This document shows positions 15,333 through 23,321 of a DNA stretch of 64,000 nucleotides, in pieces (the first letter of the stretch is position 1; each line of letters starts with the position of its first letter). The notes under the pieces were generated by a model. The model was given only the letters and a program-made list of their open reading frames with translations, was not told the origin of the DNA and searched no databases. The stretch comes from Planotetraspora phitsanulokensis (lineage in GTDB: Bacteria > Actinomycetota > Actinomycetes > Streptosporangiales > Streptosporangiaceae). Location: positions 1 through 64,000 of the forward strand of contig NZ_BOOP01000034.1 in assembly GCF_016863295.1 (NCBI RefSeq), read 5' to 3'. The position numbers were made by a program, and so were the translations under genes.

Positions 15333-15869
15333 CTACTCGTTCGCGTAGACCAGGTGCAGCACGCCTGTGCTGAACGTCGCCGAGCTCACCAGCTTCAGCG
15401 GGACCTTGGCCGAACCCTCGAACACCCGCTGGCCGGCGCCGAGCACGACGGGGTGCACCAAGAGGTGCAGCTCGTCAAGCAGCCCCTCCGCCAGTAGCGA
15501 TCGCACCAGCGTCCCGCTGCCGGTGATCCCCAGGTTCTGATCGGCCTTCAGAGCGCGCAACTGGTCATACACGTCCTCGCCACCGACCACTGTGGTGTTC
15601 TCCCAGTCGGACCGGGCCAGCGTGTTCGACACCACGTACTTCTGGGTGCTGTTCATCTGCTTGGTCATCGGGTCGTCGGCGTCCGCGTTCGGCCAGTAGC
15701 CCGCGAACTCGTCGTGCGTACGGCGGCCGAGCAGCATTGCGTCGTTGCCGCCCATGAGCGAGCCGACCGCGTTGCCCATCTCCTCGTTGAAGTAGCCGAA
15801 GTGCCACGTGTCCGGGGCCTCGGTCACGCCGTCGAGCGAGATGAACAGGCCGGACTTGATGCTTCCCAT
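15333..15869 (-). CDS. Dihydrofolate reductase family protein (RibD C-terminal-like)
   Basis: 178 aa, MGSIKSGLFISLDGVTEAPD. It has the NADPH-binding features of the DHFR/RibD fold: LLGRRTHDEFAGYWP, TKYVVSN-type segment (QKYVVSNTLARSDWENT), ITGSGTLVRSLLAEGLLDEL and HPVVLGAGQRVFEG. Members are small reductases of mostly unknown substrate; this is not the housekeeping folA or ribD. It is the last gene of an apparent three-gene operon with the SRPBCC gene 18 bp upstream and an HTH regulator before that. Confidence 0.88.
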   Translation of the reverse strand: MGSIKSGLFISLDGVTEAPDTWHFGYFNEEMGNAVGSLMGGNDAMLLGRRTHDEFAGYWPNADADDPMTKQMNSTQKYVVSNTLARSDWENTTVVGGEDVYDQLRALKADQNLGITGSGTLVRSLLAEGLLDELHLLVHPVVLGAGQRVFEGSAKVPLKLVSSATFSTGVLHLVYANE

Positions 15870-15887
15870 GTCAGTGCTCCTGAAGTG

Positions 15888-16634
15888 TCATGCGGGCAGG
15901 CCGTTGAGCCAGGTCCGCCACGCCTGTGCGGTGTCGGTATCGGTGTTGTGTGGCTTGAAGATGTGGTGACCCAGGACGATCGAGCCGAAGTAGCCCCGGA
16001 TGAAGCGGTAGAGCGCATCGGGTGTCCGAATACCGATGGCCTGCGGGTTGACGAAGTCGACGACTCCCTCGACGGCCGGTAGCCCCGGTACGGTGGCCCG
16101 GGCCGGGTCACCGACCCGAGGCGAGGCGGAGAGACCCAGGGCATGGTGCAGTTCGGCCCAGGCGGTCGGCCAGTCGGTCACGGGCGGCCCCGACACGTTG
16201 ATCGGTTGCCCAGACAGGCCGGCGAAGTGGTTGAGGTACGCGACGAGCGTCGCGAAGTACATCGCGCCGCCGAGGCTCATGGCCTCGAACTCGGTCTCCC
16301 AGTCGTCGCCGGGCAGGAAGCCGCTCGCCACTATGCGCAGCACAGTGCTGCCCTGATCGCGCCCCTCGATGAGGTACTCATACGCGATGAACCGTCCGTC
16401 CGGGCCATCGGCGCCGCGGTGCGCGAACCGGTGCAGCGGCTCCCACCCGGTGATGGTGGAGTCCATTGTGAACGAGCCCATCGACGTGCGGACCGCGCCG
16501 TCCGGGCCGGGCTCCACCTCGCTGTGGCCCATGAACCACGAGTCGATTCCCGGGCCGGTGGCGATGGCCTCCCACACCTCCTCGACGCTCGCTCCGACCG
16601 TTGCCTCGTCGCGCTGCTCCCATTGGTGGCCCAC
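15888..16634 (-). CDS. SRPBCC (AHSA1-like) ligand-binding protein
   Basis: 248 aa with an N-terminal START/Bet v1-like domain (residues 1-145). Characteristic segments are ATVGASVEEVWEAIATGPGI and SWFMGHSEVEPGPDG. The C-terminal 100 residues hold a second, less clear region (HALGLSASPRVGDPA). Such proteins bind hydrophobic ligands in a deep cavity and are often paired with an ArsR-type regulator, as here. The GTG start at 16634 touches the stop of the regulator gene (TGAGTG), which implies coupling. No catalytic residues are evident. Confidence 0.85.
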   Translation of the reverse strand: MGHQWEQRDEATVGASVEEVWEAIATGPGIDSWFMGHSEVEPGPDGAVRTSMGSFTMDSTITGWEPLHRFAHRGADGPDGRFIAYEYLIEGRDQGSTVLRIVASGFLPGDDWETEFEAMSLGGAMYFATLVAYLNHFAGLSGQPINVSGPPVTDWPTAWAELHHALGLSASPRVGDPARATVPGLPAVEGVVDFVNPQAIGIRTPDALYRFIRGYFGSIVLGHHIFKPHNTDTDTAQAWRTWLNGLPA

Positions 16635-17303
16635 TCAGGACTCTTTCCTGTCGTTGGCCGGTAGCTCACTGGCCGCTGTTTCGGTGGCCGCCGTCTTGGC
16701 GGCCCTTATGGCGTCGCTTGCGGTCTGGGGGATCGACGGGTGGACGGCCACGATGACCCGGTACGCCCGGCCGCCGGCCACCTTCTCGTCGTGGTACTTG
16801 GCGACCAGGCCGGATACCGCGTTGGTGAGCTCCTCCGCGAAGGCGGCACGGTCGTGCGCCGTGGCGAACCGCACCTCCCCGTCAAGGGCATAGGTCGCGA
16901 CCTGTTTACCGGCCTTGGTCGCCCCGGTGATGAGCGTGCCGACGTCGCGCACCAGCCCCGCGCCCACCGCCAGCAGCCAGCGCGCCGAGAGCCGGTCCGG
17001 CGACCGCGCCGGGTCCGGCTCAACCGCGGCCAGCGCCGCCGGCGAGATGACGTACGACGACGCCGTCGCCTGGAGCACCCGCTCGGTCATATTGCCCCTG
17101 CGCCGCTCCTCGATCAGTTCGAGCAGGCCGTGCCGCTCCAGCTCCCGGAGGTGGTAGTTCACCTTCTGCCGGGGCTGCCCAACCCGGGCCGCGAGGCTGC
17201 TCGCCGAGCCGGGCTGGACCAGCTCGGCCAACAGCCGCGCCCGGATCGGATCCAGGGTGGCTCCCGCCGCCGCCGCGTCCTCGATCACCGCCACTTCCCA
17301 CAT
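16635..17303 (-). CDS. ArsR-like winged helix-turn-helix regulator
   Basis: 222 aa. The N-terminal 90 residues form a winged helix: LDPIRARLLAELVQPGSASS, LAARVGQPRQKVNYHLRELE and RHGLLELIEERRRGNMTERV. The C-terminal half (ARWLLAVGAGLVRDVGTLIT onward) is a helical regulatory domain seen in this SRPBCC-linked regulator group. First gene of the operon with the SRPBCC and DHFR-like genes. A palindromic site at its promoter suggests autorepression. ATG 17303 is the obvious start. Confidence 0.86.
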   Translation of the reverse strand: MWEVAVIEDAAAAGATLDPIRARLLAELVQPGSASSLAARVGQPRQKVNYHLRELERHGLLELIEERRRGNMTERVLQATASSYVISPAALAAVEPDPARSPDRLSARWLLAVGAGLVRDVGTLITGATKAGKQVATYALDGEVRFATAHDRAAFAEELTNAVSGLVAKYHDEKVAGGRAYRVIVAVHPSIPQTASDAIRAAKTAATETAASELPANDRKES

Positions 17304-17317
17304 GCCAAAAGCTTCTC

Positions 17318-17350
17318 AGCGACAATTATCCTTGTCAAGACAAAAATTAT
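17318..17350 (-). promoter_or_regulatory. Palindromic operator/promoter of the HTH-SRPBCC-DHFR operon
   Basis: Contains the perfect palindrome TTGTC-TT-GACAA, flanked on both sides by GATAATT (GATAATTTTTGTC and GGATAATTGTC on the coding strand). TTGACA within it is a good -35. ArsR-type repressors usually bind such A/T-rich dyads over the promoter. Confidence 0.6.
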
Positions 17351-17379
17351 CGTCGGTGTTTACGCGGTAGCCCCCGGCA

Positions 17380-17639
17380 GGCATCGCGGGGCAGGCGTAC
17401 GGGGATGCCGCGGCGGCGGTCGCCGACGAGCTCGGCATCCTGCTGAAGGCCGTCGTCATCGGCCCCGGCCAGGAGGTGACCGACCTCTACTCGACTCGGC
17501 GCGGCTGCGCGAGATCGAGGAAGACGGCTCGCTGTTCGTGCGCCTCGACAAGATCGTGGCGTGGCGCAGCCTGAGGATGGCCGACGGCCCCGAGGCGGTG
17601 CAGTTCGACTCGCTCCAGAAAGTGCTCAGTATGGTGTAG
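17380..17639 (+). pseudogene. FAD aromatic hydroxylase (PheA/TfdB type), C-terminal remnant
   Basis: Reads AYGDAAAAVADELGILLKAV then VIGPGQEVTDLY, breaks frame near 17490, and continues ARLREIEEDGSLFVRLDKIV and AWRSL to TAG 17637-17639. This is the thioredoxin-like C-terminal domain of phenol/chlorophenol monooxygenases. The FAD domain and start are missing. It lies directly upstream of maleylacetate reductase and hydroxyquinol dioxygenase, so the cluster once had its own ring hydroxylase. The loss of more than 400 residues means it is inactive. Confidence 0.7.
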
Positions 17640-17642
17640 ATC

Positions 17643-18704
17643 GTGTCATTGATGTTCGACCATGTGACTTTGGGGCAGCGCATCCTGTTCGGCACGGGCG
17701 CAGCCGCCGACAACGCGGTCGCGGCGGTCAAGGGGCTCGGGGCGCGGCGGATCCTGCTCGTCCACGATGCCTTCGCCGTCGCGCTCGCCGACGCCATCGC
17801 CGAGCGTGCCCCGGTGGTGCGGCGCATCGATGAGATCGTGCAGCACGTCCCGGTCGAGAACGCCGAGAGGGCGACGGCGGCTGCGGTCGCCGCCGACATC
17901 GACGCGATCGTCGCCATCGGCGGGGGCTCGGCGACCGGTCTGGCGAAGGCGGTGGCGCTGAGGACCGGCGCCCCGATCGTGGCGATACCGACGACGTTCG
18001 CCGGGTCCGAGGCCACCGACGTGTGGGGGATGACCGAGGGACAGCGCAAGACGACGGGAGTGGACCCCAGGGTGCTGCCGAAGGTCGTCGTCTACGACGC
18101 CGCGCTGAACGCCGGCCTGCCGGCGACCCTGGCGGTGGCGTCCGGCCTCAACGCGGTGGCGCACGCCGTCGACGGGTTCTGGGCGCCGCGCGCGGACCCG
18201 ATCAACCGCGCGCTGGGCACCGAGGGGCTGCGGGCGCTCTTCCCCGGACTGCGCGGCCTGATCGCCGACCCCGGTGACCTCGACGCGCGCGAGCAGACCC
18301 TGTACGGCGCCTACCTCGCCGCGGTCGCATTCGCCTCGGCCGGCTCCGGGCTGCACCACAAGATCTGCCACACCCTCGGCGGGGCGTACAACCTGCCGCA
18401 CGCCGAGACGCACGCGATCGTGCTGCCGTACGTCACCGCGTTCAACGCCCCCTTCGCGCCGGATGCCGCCGAGCGCGTCCAAGAGTTGCTCGGCGTGCGG
18501 AACGCCGCGGCCGGGCTCAACGCGCTGCGTGCTGAGCTCGGCGCACCGGCTTCACTCGCAGCCATCGGGATGAAGGAGTCCGATATCCGTCGGGCAGCGG
18601 AACTGGCCCTGCCCGCGGTCCCGCCGTCCAACCCCCGACCAGTGACCGTGTCCGACCTGGAAGGCATCATGCGTGCCGCATGGGTTGGCGAGCAGATCGT
18701 ATAA
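17643..18704 (+). CDS. Maleylacetate reductase
   Basis: 353 aa, iron-containing alcohol dehydrogenase superfamily. The NAD-binding motif is GGGSATGLAKAVAL, followed by IPTTFAGSEATDVWGMTEG, typical of maleylacetate reductases. Metal- and active-site segments include ASGLNAVAHAVDGFW and HHKICHTLGGAYNLPHAETH. It reduces maleylacetate to 3-oxoadipate, the step after hydroxyquinol ring cleavage. The start is GTG 17643, 3 bp after the hydroxylase remnant. ATG 17652 is an alternative. It is immediately followed by the hydroxyquinol dioxygenase gene. The protein itself looks intact. Confidence 0.88.
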   Translation: MSLMFDHVTLGQRILFGTGAAADNAVAAVKGLGARRILLVHDAFAVALADAIAERAPVVRRIDEIVQHVPVENAERATAAAVAADIDAIVAIGGGSATGLAKAVALRTGAPIVAIPTTFAGSEATDVWGMTEGQRKTTGVDPRVLPKVVVYDAALNAGLPATLAVASGLNAVAHAVDGFWAPRADPINRALGTEGLRALFPGLRGLIADPGDLDAREQTLYGAYLAAVAFASAGSGLHHKICHTLGGAYNLPHAETHAIVLPYVTAFNAPFAPDAAERVQELLGVRNAAAGLNALRAELGAPASLAAIGMKESDIRRAAELALPAVPPSNPRPVTVSDLEGIMRAAWVGEQIV

Positions 18705-18779
18705 GGAAGCTTGAGACCCATGACCGACCAGATTTCGCCCGAGTAGACCGCTCGCGAAGAAGACCTCGTCGCCCAAGTT

Positions 18780-19643
18780 GTGCAGTCGTTTGAGAACACC
18801 CCCGACGAGCGCACGAAATATCTGCTGCAGGAGCTTGTGAAGCACCTTCACTCGTACGTGCACACGGTGCGGCTCACCGAGGCCGAGTGGAACACCGCAA
18901 TTGGGTTCCTCACCCGCGTCGGCAACATCACCACCCCGCACCGGCAGGAGTTCGTGCTGCTCAGCGACGTGCTCGGCGTCTCCATGCACACCGTTGCCGT
19001 CAACAACGAGGTTCACAGGAACGCCACCGAGGCCACCGTCTTCGGCCCCTTCTTCGTCAACGGCGCCCCGCTCATCGAGAACGGCGGCGACATGTCCGGC
19101 GGCGCCCCCGGTGAGCCGGCCTGGGTCGAGGGCACCATCAGGGGCGTCGATGGCGAGCCCGTTCCCGGTGCCCGCATCGAGGTGTGGGAGGCCGACGCGG
19201 AAGGCTTCTACGACGTGCAGCACGAGGGCGGCCGCGTCTACGGCCGCGCCCACCTCTTCGCCGACGAGAAAAGCGAGTTCCGCTTCTGGGGGCTCCTCCC
19301 GACCCCGTACGCCATCGCGCACGACGGGCGGGTCGGCGACCTGCTCAAGGCCACGGAGCGAAGCCCGTACCGGCCGGCACACCTGCACTTCATGGTCACC
19401 GCGCCCGGCTACCGCACCCTCGTCACGCACGTCTTCGTCCGCGGCGATGAACATCTCGACAAGCCGACCAAGGATGCGGTCTTCGGCGTCAAGGACTCCC
19501 TGATCTACGACTGGTCCCGCCACTCCGCCGACGAGCCCACCCCGGACGGACGCGACCTACAGGGCAAGCCGTGGGCCAGCCTCCATTTCGACGTCGTCCT
19601 CGCCCCCGGCCAGGCCGTCGACTACGCCGCCCTCATGGAATAG
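18780..19643 (+). CDS. Hydroxyquinol 1,2-dioxygenase, native start separated by an in-frame amber codon
   Basis: Intradiol ring-cleavage dioxygenase converting 1,2,4-trihydroxybenzene to maleylacetate. N-terminal helical domain, then the catalytic beta domain with TVFGPFFVNGAP, GEPVPGARIEVWEADAEGFY and the iron ligands Tyr (second in GFYD or RVYG), Tyr (SPYRPAH) and two His (PAHLHFMV). The best ribosome site and ATG are at 18720 (AAGGAAG upstream). That frame meets TAG at 18744-18746, codon 9. The frame then stays open, and the first usable start is GTG 18780, which lacks a Shine-Dalgarno. Either a nonsense mutation has lowered expression, or an N-terminally shorter protein is made. The catalytic domain is intact. 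Confidence 0.85.
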   Translation: MQSFENTPDERTKYLLQELVKHLHSYVHTVRLTEAEWNTAIGFLTRVGNITTPHRQEFVLLSDVLGVSMHTVAVNNEVHRNATEATVFGPFFVNGAPLIENGGDMSGGAPGEPAWVEGTIRGVDGEPVPGARIEVWEADAEGFYDVQHEGGRVYGRAHLFADEKSEFRFWGLLPTPYAIAHDGRVGDLLKATERSPYRPAHLHFMVTAPGYRTLVTHVFVRGDEHLDKPTKDAVFGVKDSLIYDWSRHSADEPTPDGRDLQGKPWASLHFDVVLAPGQAVDYAALME

Positions 19644-19718
19644 CGCGACCCGGCTCCGAAGTCGGCTGCACGGATGTCCGTAGTTCCCTGCACGCGGTCG
19701 GGTTGATCGGGTTTGGCG

Positions 19719-19756
19719 TTCCTGGCTGGGCCCCACGTGGTGTGTCCAGCCAGGAA
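19719..19756 (+). terminator. Hairpin terminator after the hydroxyquinol genes
   Basis: Perfect 11 bp repeat TTCCTGGCTGG / CCAGCCAGGAA around a 16 nt loop, 75 bp after the dioxygenase stop. Confidence 0.7.
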
Positions 19757-19764
19757 CTTGCCGG

Positions 19765-19833
19765 CTACAGGGACACGCGGGTGATCATCCCGATGGCGTG
19801 ACCGGTCGGATCGTCGAGCTGGAAGTCGCTGGG
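19765..19833 (-). pseudogene. VOC/glyoxalase C-terminal remnant
   Basis: The minus strand reads DFQLDDPTGHAIGMITRVSL and stops at 19765-19767, resembling the last strand of VOC proteins (F-L-DP-GN-IG). It directly follows, in the same frame, the stop of the oxidoreductase gene and has no start. A short scar only. Confidence 0.4.
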
Positions 19834-20751
19834 TCAGGGCTGGAGCACGTAGCGACCGCGCACCCCACTCTTCGCCACGGCCCGGTGGGCGTCGGCGACC
19901 TGGTCCAACGGCACGACCGTGTGCACTCGGGCCGGTAGTTCGCCGGACGCGGTGCGGGTGAGCAGGTCGCTCAATCGCGGGCCGTCGGGGTGCGTTTCCA
20001 CGGCGGCTACCGTGATCCCGCGCTCCGTGGCCGGCACGGCGTTCGGCCGGACGCCGACGAACGCCCCGCCGTCGCGGACCAAGGCGAGACCCTGCTCCTG
20101 CAGTGCGGCACCGTCGGCGACCGCGTCCCAGCCCGGCTCGGCTTGCGTGGTGAAGCCGGCGCCGAGGCTGCGGACGAACTCCTCGTCCTCGGCTCGGACC
20201 AGGCCGGTCACCCGCCAGCCGCGGTCCTGCGCGAGCGAGGAGACGTACCCCCCGACCGCACCAGCCGCCCCGGTCACCAGCAGCCGGTTACCGTCGGTGG
20301 GCGCGTCGCCGAGCAGGTCGACGATCTGGGCGGCGGCCAGCCCGTTGAGCGGCACCGTCGACGCCGCGACCAGGTCCAGCCCGTCGGGCACGACGGCGAG
20401 GTCGGCGGCCGGTACGACGAGCTGCTCGGCGTAGGTGCCGAAGTCGCGGTCGAACCCGACCACCAGACCGGCGACCCGGGTACCGACGGCCAGGTCTCCG
20501 CCGCGGCCGGTGGCTACGACGATGCCCGCGAAGTCCCAACCCAGGCCGGTACGCTCCGGCTGATTGATCAGCCCCATGGCGTGGAAGAAGCCACCCGCGA
20601 CCCCGAGGTCGACGGGGTTGACCGGTGCAGCGGCGATCTCGACCCGGACCTCGCCGGGCCCGGGCTCGGCAACGGGAACGTCAATGATCTCGATCGAGCC
20701 GGGTCCGCCCGGGGTGCGCACGACGGCGGCGCGGAAGGTGGACATGCTCAT
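19834..20751 (-). CDS. NADP-dependent oxidoreductase, quinone reductase (zinc-independent MDR) type
   Basis: 305 aa medium-chain reductase. It has the GroES-like N-terminal domain (EPGPGEVRVEIAAAPVNPVD, GWDFAGIV), then the Rossmann motif TGAAGAVGGYVSSLAQDRGW. No structural or catalytic zinc Cys cluster, as in quinone oxidoreductases. The start at ATG 20751 (MSMSTF) has AAGGAG at good spacing. A longer frame to 20787 is less likely. It is divergent from an HxlR gene, with a palindromic operator between them, so the pair probably responds to an electrophile or oxidant, as in other HxlR-oxidoreductase pairs. Confidence 0.88.
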   Translation of the reverse strand: MSMSTFRAAVVRTPGGPGSIEIIDVPVAEPGPGEVRVEIAAAPVNPVDLGVAGGFFHAMGLINQPERTGLGWDFAGIVVATGRGGDLAVGTRVAGLVVGFDRDFGTYAEQLVVPAADLAVVPDGLDLVAASTVPLNGLAAAQIVDLLGDAPTDGNRLLVTGAAGAVGGYVSSLAQDRGWRVTGLVRAEDEEFVRSLGAGFTTQAEPGWDAVADGAALQEQGLALVRDGGAFVGVRPNAVPATERGITVAAVETHPDGPRLSDLLTRTASGELPARVHTVVPLDQVADAHRAVAKSGVRGRYVLQP

Positions 20752-20825
20752 GGGTTCGCTCCTTGTGGGCTTGTGTTCGGCGGTCATCCCACATCACTAT
20801 TGGGGGGTAACTCTCCACTAGGAAG

Positions 20826-20845
20826 TACGCACCTCAGAGTGCGTA
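20826..20845. promoter_or_regulatory. Palindromic operator between oxidoreductase and HxlR genes
   Basis: Perfect dyad TACGCAC-N6-GTGCGTA in the divergent intergenic region, 30 bp before the HxlR start. HxlR proteins bind such dyads at their own promoter and that of the neighbour. Confidence 0.6.
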
Positions 20846-20874
20846 GGCCACCGCCCGGTAGGAAGGAGCAGTCG

Positions 20875-21318
20875 ATGCCGACACTGACGGCAGCCCAGAA
20901 GCGGGCACAGGCGCAGGCAGACTACGACGCGTTCCTGGCACGCTGCCCCAGCCGCCAACTACTCGACCGGATCTCCGACAAGTGGGTGACGCTGGTCCTG
21001 GCGGCTCTCGGCAGCGACGGCCCGCACGCCTCCGGCAGCAACCGTGTCGGCGAGCCGCGAGCGATGCGCTACTCGGAGCTGGCCCGCCGGCTGGCCGGGG
21101 TGAGCCAGAAGATGCTCACCCAGACGCTGCGCTCCCTCGAGCGCGACGGCCTGCTCACCCGCACCGTGACGCCGACTGTGCCGGTCACCGTCACATACGA
21201 GCTGACCGACCTCGGTCTCTCGCTCCACCACATGGTGCGCGGCATCAAGGATTGGGCCGAGGCGCACATGGACGAGGTGCTCGCGAATCGTGAGGAGTAT
21301 GACACCCGCGTCGTCTGA
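20875..21318 (+). CDS. HxlR family transcriptional regulator
   Basis: 147 aa winged helix. A conserved Cys near the N-terminus (FLARCPSRQLLDRISDKWVT) is the position used for thiol or electrophile sensing in HypR/QorR-type HxlR proteins. Then RYSELARRLAGVSQKMLTQT (recognition helix) and LRSLERDGLLTRTVTPTVPV, the HxlR signature. The start at ATG 20875 follows GGAAGGAG. The very long frame upstream is antisense to the oxidoreductase. Likely represses the divergent reductase. Confidence 0.92.
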   Translation: MPTLTAAQKRAQAQADYDAFLARCPSRQLLDRISDKWVTLVLAALGSDGPHASGSNRVGEPRAMRYSELARRLAGVSQKMLTQTLRSLERDGLLTRTVTPTVPVTVTYELTDLGLSLHHMVRGIKDWAEAHMDEVLANREEYDTRVV

Positions 21319-21391
21319 ACGCCGACCATCAGCGCAGCGAGACGCCGTCACATCAACCCCTCCCGGATCCTCACCAGGCCATCGGCGTCTG

Positions 21392-21414
21392 ACGGGCCGG
21401 TTTTGCCGGCCCGT
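21392..21414. terminator. Bidirectional hairpin terminator
   Basis: ACGGGCCGG / CCGGCCCGT, 9 bp, loop TTTTG. Lies between the convergent HxlR and pyridoxamine-oxidase-like genes. Confidence 0.7.
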
Positions 21415-21571
21415 AGGTGTAGCGGTCCAGGGCAGCCACCGGTTCGCCCACCGGCGCCGACAGTTCCTCGCCCAGGGCCGCGACGGGTGTGACGGTGGCT
21501 CGACAGGAAATGGCAGCGCTCGATACGGCCGGAGCGCACTCGTGCGCGTCCCGGGCCGGAGCACCTGCGCC

Positions 21572-22039
21572 TCAGTCTCCGGCTGAGGCGGGCGCGTCAT
21601 CAGCGAAGTCGAAGGTCAGCCACCGGTCGGGACGCGCGGTGAACAGCACGAAGGTGCCGGCGGGGTTGGCCGTCTCGGCCTCGGCGAAGGCGCGGGCGAG
21701 GTCCGGCGGTAGGTAGCGGGAGGTGATGGCCGTCACCTCGTCGACCGAAGGCCTCCAGTCCTCCTCCACCACCGTGCATTCGACCGTGACGTATTTGTAG
21801 GGGAACTCGGCCTGCTGCACGCAGAAGCTCAGGGCCCCCGACCGCTGGAGCAGCCGGGTCTTGCGCGCGACCCGGCCCTGACTGCCGGTGAAGAAGTTCA
21901 GGTTTCCGCCGGGTGTGTAGGTGTACCAGACGGGCACGGTGAGCGGGGGACGGCCGTCGTCCGCGGCGACGCTGAGGACGCCGACGTGCGGCAGGGCGAG
22001 GAAGTGCTCGCGCTCGGGGGCGGTGAGGGTGCGTGCCAT
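21572..22039 (-). CDS. Pyridoxamine 5'-phosphate oxidase-fold protein
   Basis: 155 aa split-barrel flavin/F420-binding protein: LPHVGVLSVAADDGRPPLTV, PVWYTYTPGG, NFFTGSQGRVARKTRLL, SFCVQQAEFPYKYVTVECTV. Members include PPOx and F420-dependent reductases; the cofactor cannot be fixed from the sequence. Lies 55 bp downstream of, and in the same direction as, the DUF899 gene, so co-transcription under the HxlR-type operator is likely. Confidence 0.88.
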   Translation of the reverse strand: MARTLTAPEREHFLALPHVGVLSVAADDGRPPLTVPVWYTYTPGGNLNFFTGSQGRVARKTRLLQRSGALSFCVQQAEFPYKYVTVECTVVEEDWRPSVDEVTAITSRYLPPDLARAFAEAETANPAGTFVLFTARPDRWLTFDFADDAPASAGD

Positions 22040-22094
22040 GGCTGTCTCCTGGGCAAGCGGTCGGGGGGCTGCGGAATTCGAGGGTGGGCGGGGG

Positions 22095-22763
22095 TCACGG
22101 CCGCGGCGGGTTGGGGTACTCGTCGCGCGGCCGGAGCCGGCTCATCGTCGGGTCCTGCGGCCAGCCTTCGGGGGAGTCCTCCCACTCCTCCTGACGTCCG
22201 TAGGGCGTGAGGTCGAGCAGGTTGAAGTCGAGTCGGAGCCGGTCGACCCCGCGGCCGCTGGTGTAGTAGGTGCGGAAGACCTCCGCGCCGTCGCGTAGCA
22301 GCACGCTCAGCCCGAAACCGTCGCCGAGCCCGAGGTCGTCGTAGAAGTCGTCGCCGGCTGAGTACCAGGGCACGGTCCAGCCCATCCGCCGCCGTACGAC
22401 GTCGATCTCGTCCTGTGGCGCGCGGGACATCAGGATCAGCCGGGTGTGCCGGGCGTTGAGGTGGGACTGGTCGGCGATGTTGTCGGTGAAGGTGGCGCAG
22501 CCGGTGCACAGCCAGTCCTGCCCCGGGGCCTGCATGAAGTGGTAGATCACCAACTGGTGGTGGCCCTCGAACAGGCCGGGCAGATCGACTGTCGAGCGGT
22601 CCGGCGCGGTGTAGCGGTAGCCGTCGGCGAGGCGGACCATCGGCAGCCTGCGCCGTTCCGCGGCCAGCGCGTCCAGTGCTCGGGTGTGCTCCTTCTCCTT
22701 GACCAGCAGCGCCTCGCGCGCGGCCTGCCATTCCTGTGTCGACACGACGGGGGGACGGTTCAC
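22095..22763 (-). CDS. DUF899 family thioredoxin-fold protein
   Basis: 222 aa with the DUF899 pattern: VVSTQEWQAAREALLVKEKE at the N-terminus, MVRLADGYRYTAPD, LVIYHFMQAPGQDW and LCTGCATFTDNI, where CTGC is a potential redox pair. DGAEVFRTYYTSGRG and the Tyr/Trp-rich end (PYGRQEEWEDSPEGWP) are also typical. Biochemical function unproven; proteins of this group are often annotated as DUF899 or AhpC-like. Divergent from an HxlR gene, which suggests a redox or electrophile response. Confidence 0.9.
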   Translation of the reverse strand: MNRPPVVSTQEWQAAREALLVKEKEHTRALDALAAERRRLPMVRLADGYRYTAPDRSTVDLPGLFEGHHQLVIYHFMQAPGQDWLCTGCATFTDNIADQSHLNARHTRLILMSRAPQDEIDVVRRRMGWTVPWYSAGDDFYDDLGLGDGFGLSVLLRDGAEVFRTYYTSGRGVDRLRLDFNLLDLTPYGRQEEWEDSPEGWPQDPTMSRLRPRDEYPNPPRP

Positions 22764-22783
22764 ACGGGCTCCTTTGTGCGTCT

Positions 22784-22799
22784 CTTAAGGGAACTTAAG
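22784..22799. promoter_or_regulatory. Operator-like dyad between DUF899 and HxlR genes
   Basis: CTTAAG-GGAA-CTTAAG: two palindromic hexamers one helical turn apart, between divergent starts. A/T-rich against the local GC background. Likely site for the HxlR protein. Confidence 0.55.
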
Positions 22800-22859
22800 G
22801 GGGCCAACGCTAGCAGGAGTCGGTCTCCTCAAGGAACCCTCTCGGCTATCATCGAGCTC

Positions 22860-23321
22860 ATGCAGCGAACCCGGTTCGGCGACATGGCCTGCTCGATCGC
22901 CCGCACGCTGGACGTGATCGGCGAGCCGTGGTCGCCGTTGATCCTGCGCAACGTGATGGTGGGGATCGGCCGCTTCGACCACCTCCAGCAGAGCCTCGGC
23001 ATCTCCCGGAAGGTGCTGACTGAGCGGCTCAGATGGCTCGTGGACAACGACGTGCTGGAACGACGGCAGTATTCGGAGCGGCCGCCCCGGTACGAGTACG
23101 CACTCACCGTCAAAGGGACCGAGTTGTGTGACTTGCTGATGGTGATGGTGCGGTGGGGCGACCGCTGGACGGCGGGCGAGGCCGGGCCGCCGGTGCTGTA
23201 TCGGCACCATGCCTGCGGGGAGATCGGCTACGTCGAGCTGCATTGTTCCGTGTGCGACCGTCCCATGGACGTCACCGGCATCGACATCCTGCCTGGTCCG
23301 GGAGCTGCCGTCACCACCTGA
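22860..23321 (+). CDS. HxlR family transcriptional regulator
   Basis: 153 aa. Starts MQRTRFGDMACSIARTLDVI with a conserved Cys (MACSIA), then GEPWSPLILRNVMVGIGRFD, LQQSLGISRKVLTERLRWLV and ERRQYSERPPRYEYALT, the HxlR core. A C-terminal extension carries HHACGEIGYVELHCSVC, with three Cys and a His pair that could bind metal or sense redox. The ribosome site before ATG 22860 is weak and upstream frame extensions exist, but the family begins here. Divergent from DUF899. Confidence 0.88.
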   Translation: MQRTRFGDMACSIARTLDVIGEPWSPLILRNVMVGIGRFDHLQQSLGISRKVLTERLRWLVDNDVLERRQYSERPPRYEYALTVKGTELCDLLMVMVRWGDRWTAGEAGPPVLYRHHACGEIGYVELHCSVCDRPMDVTGIDILPGPGAAVTT

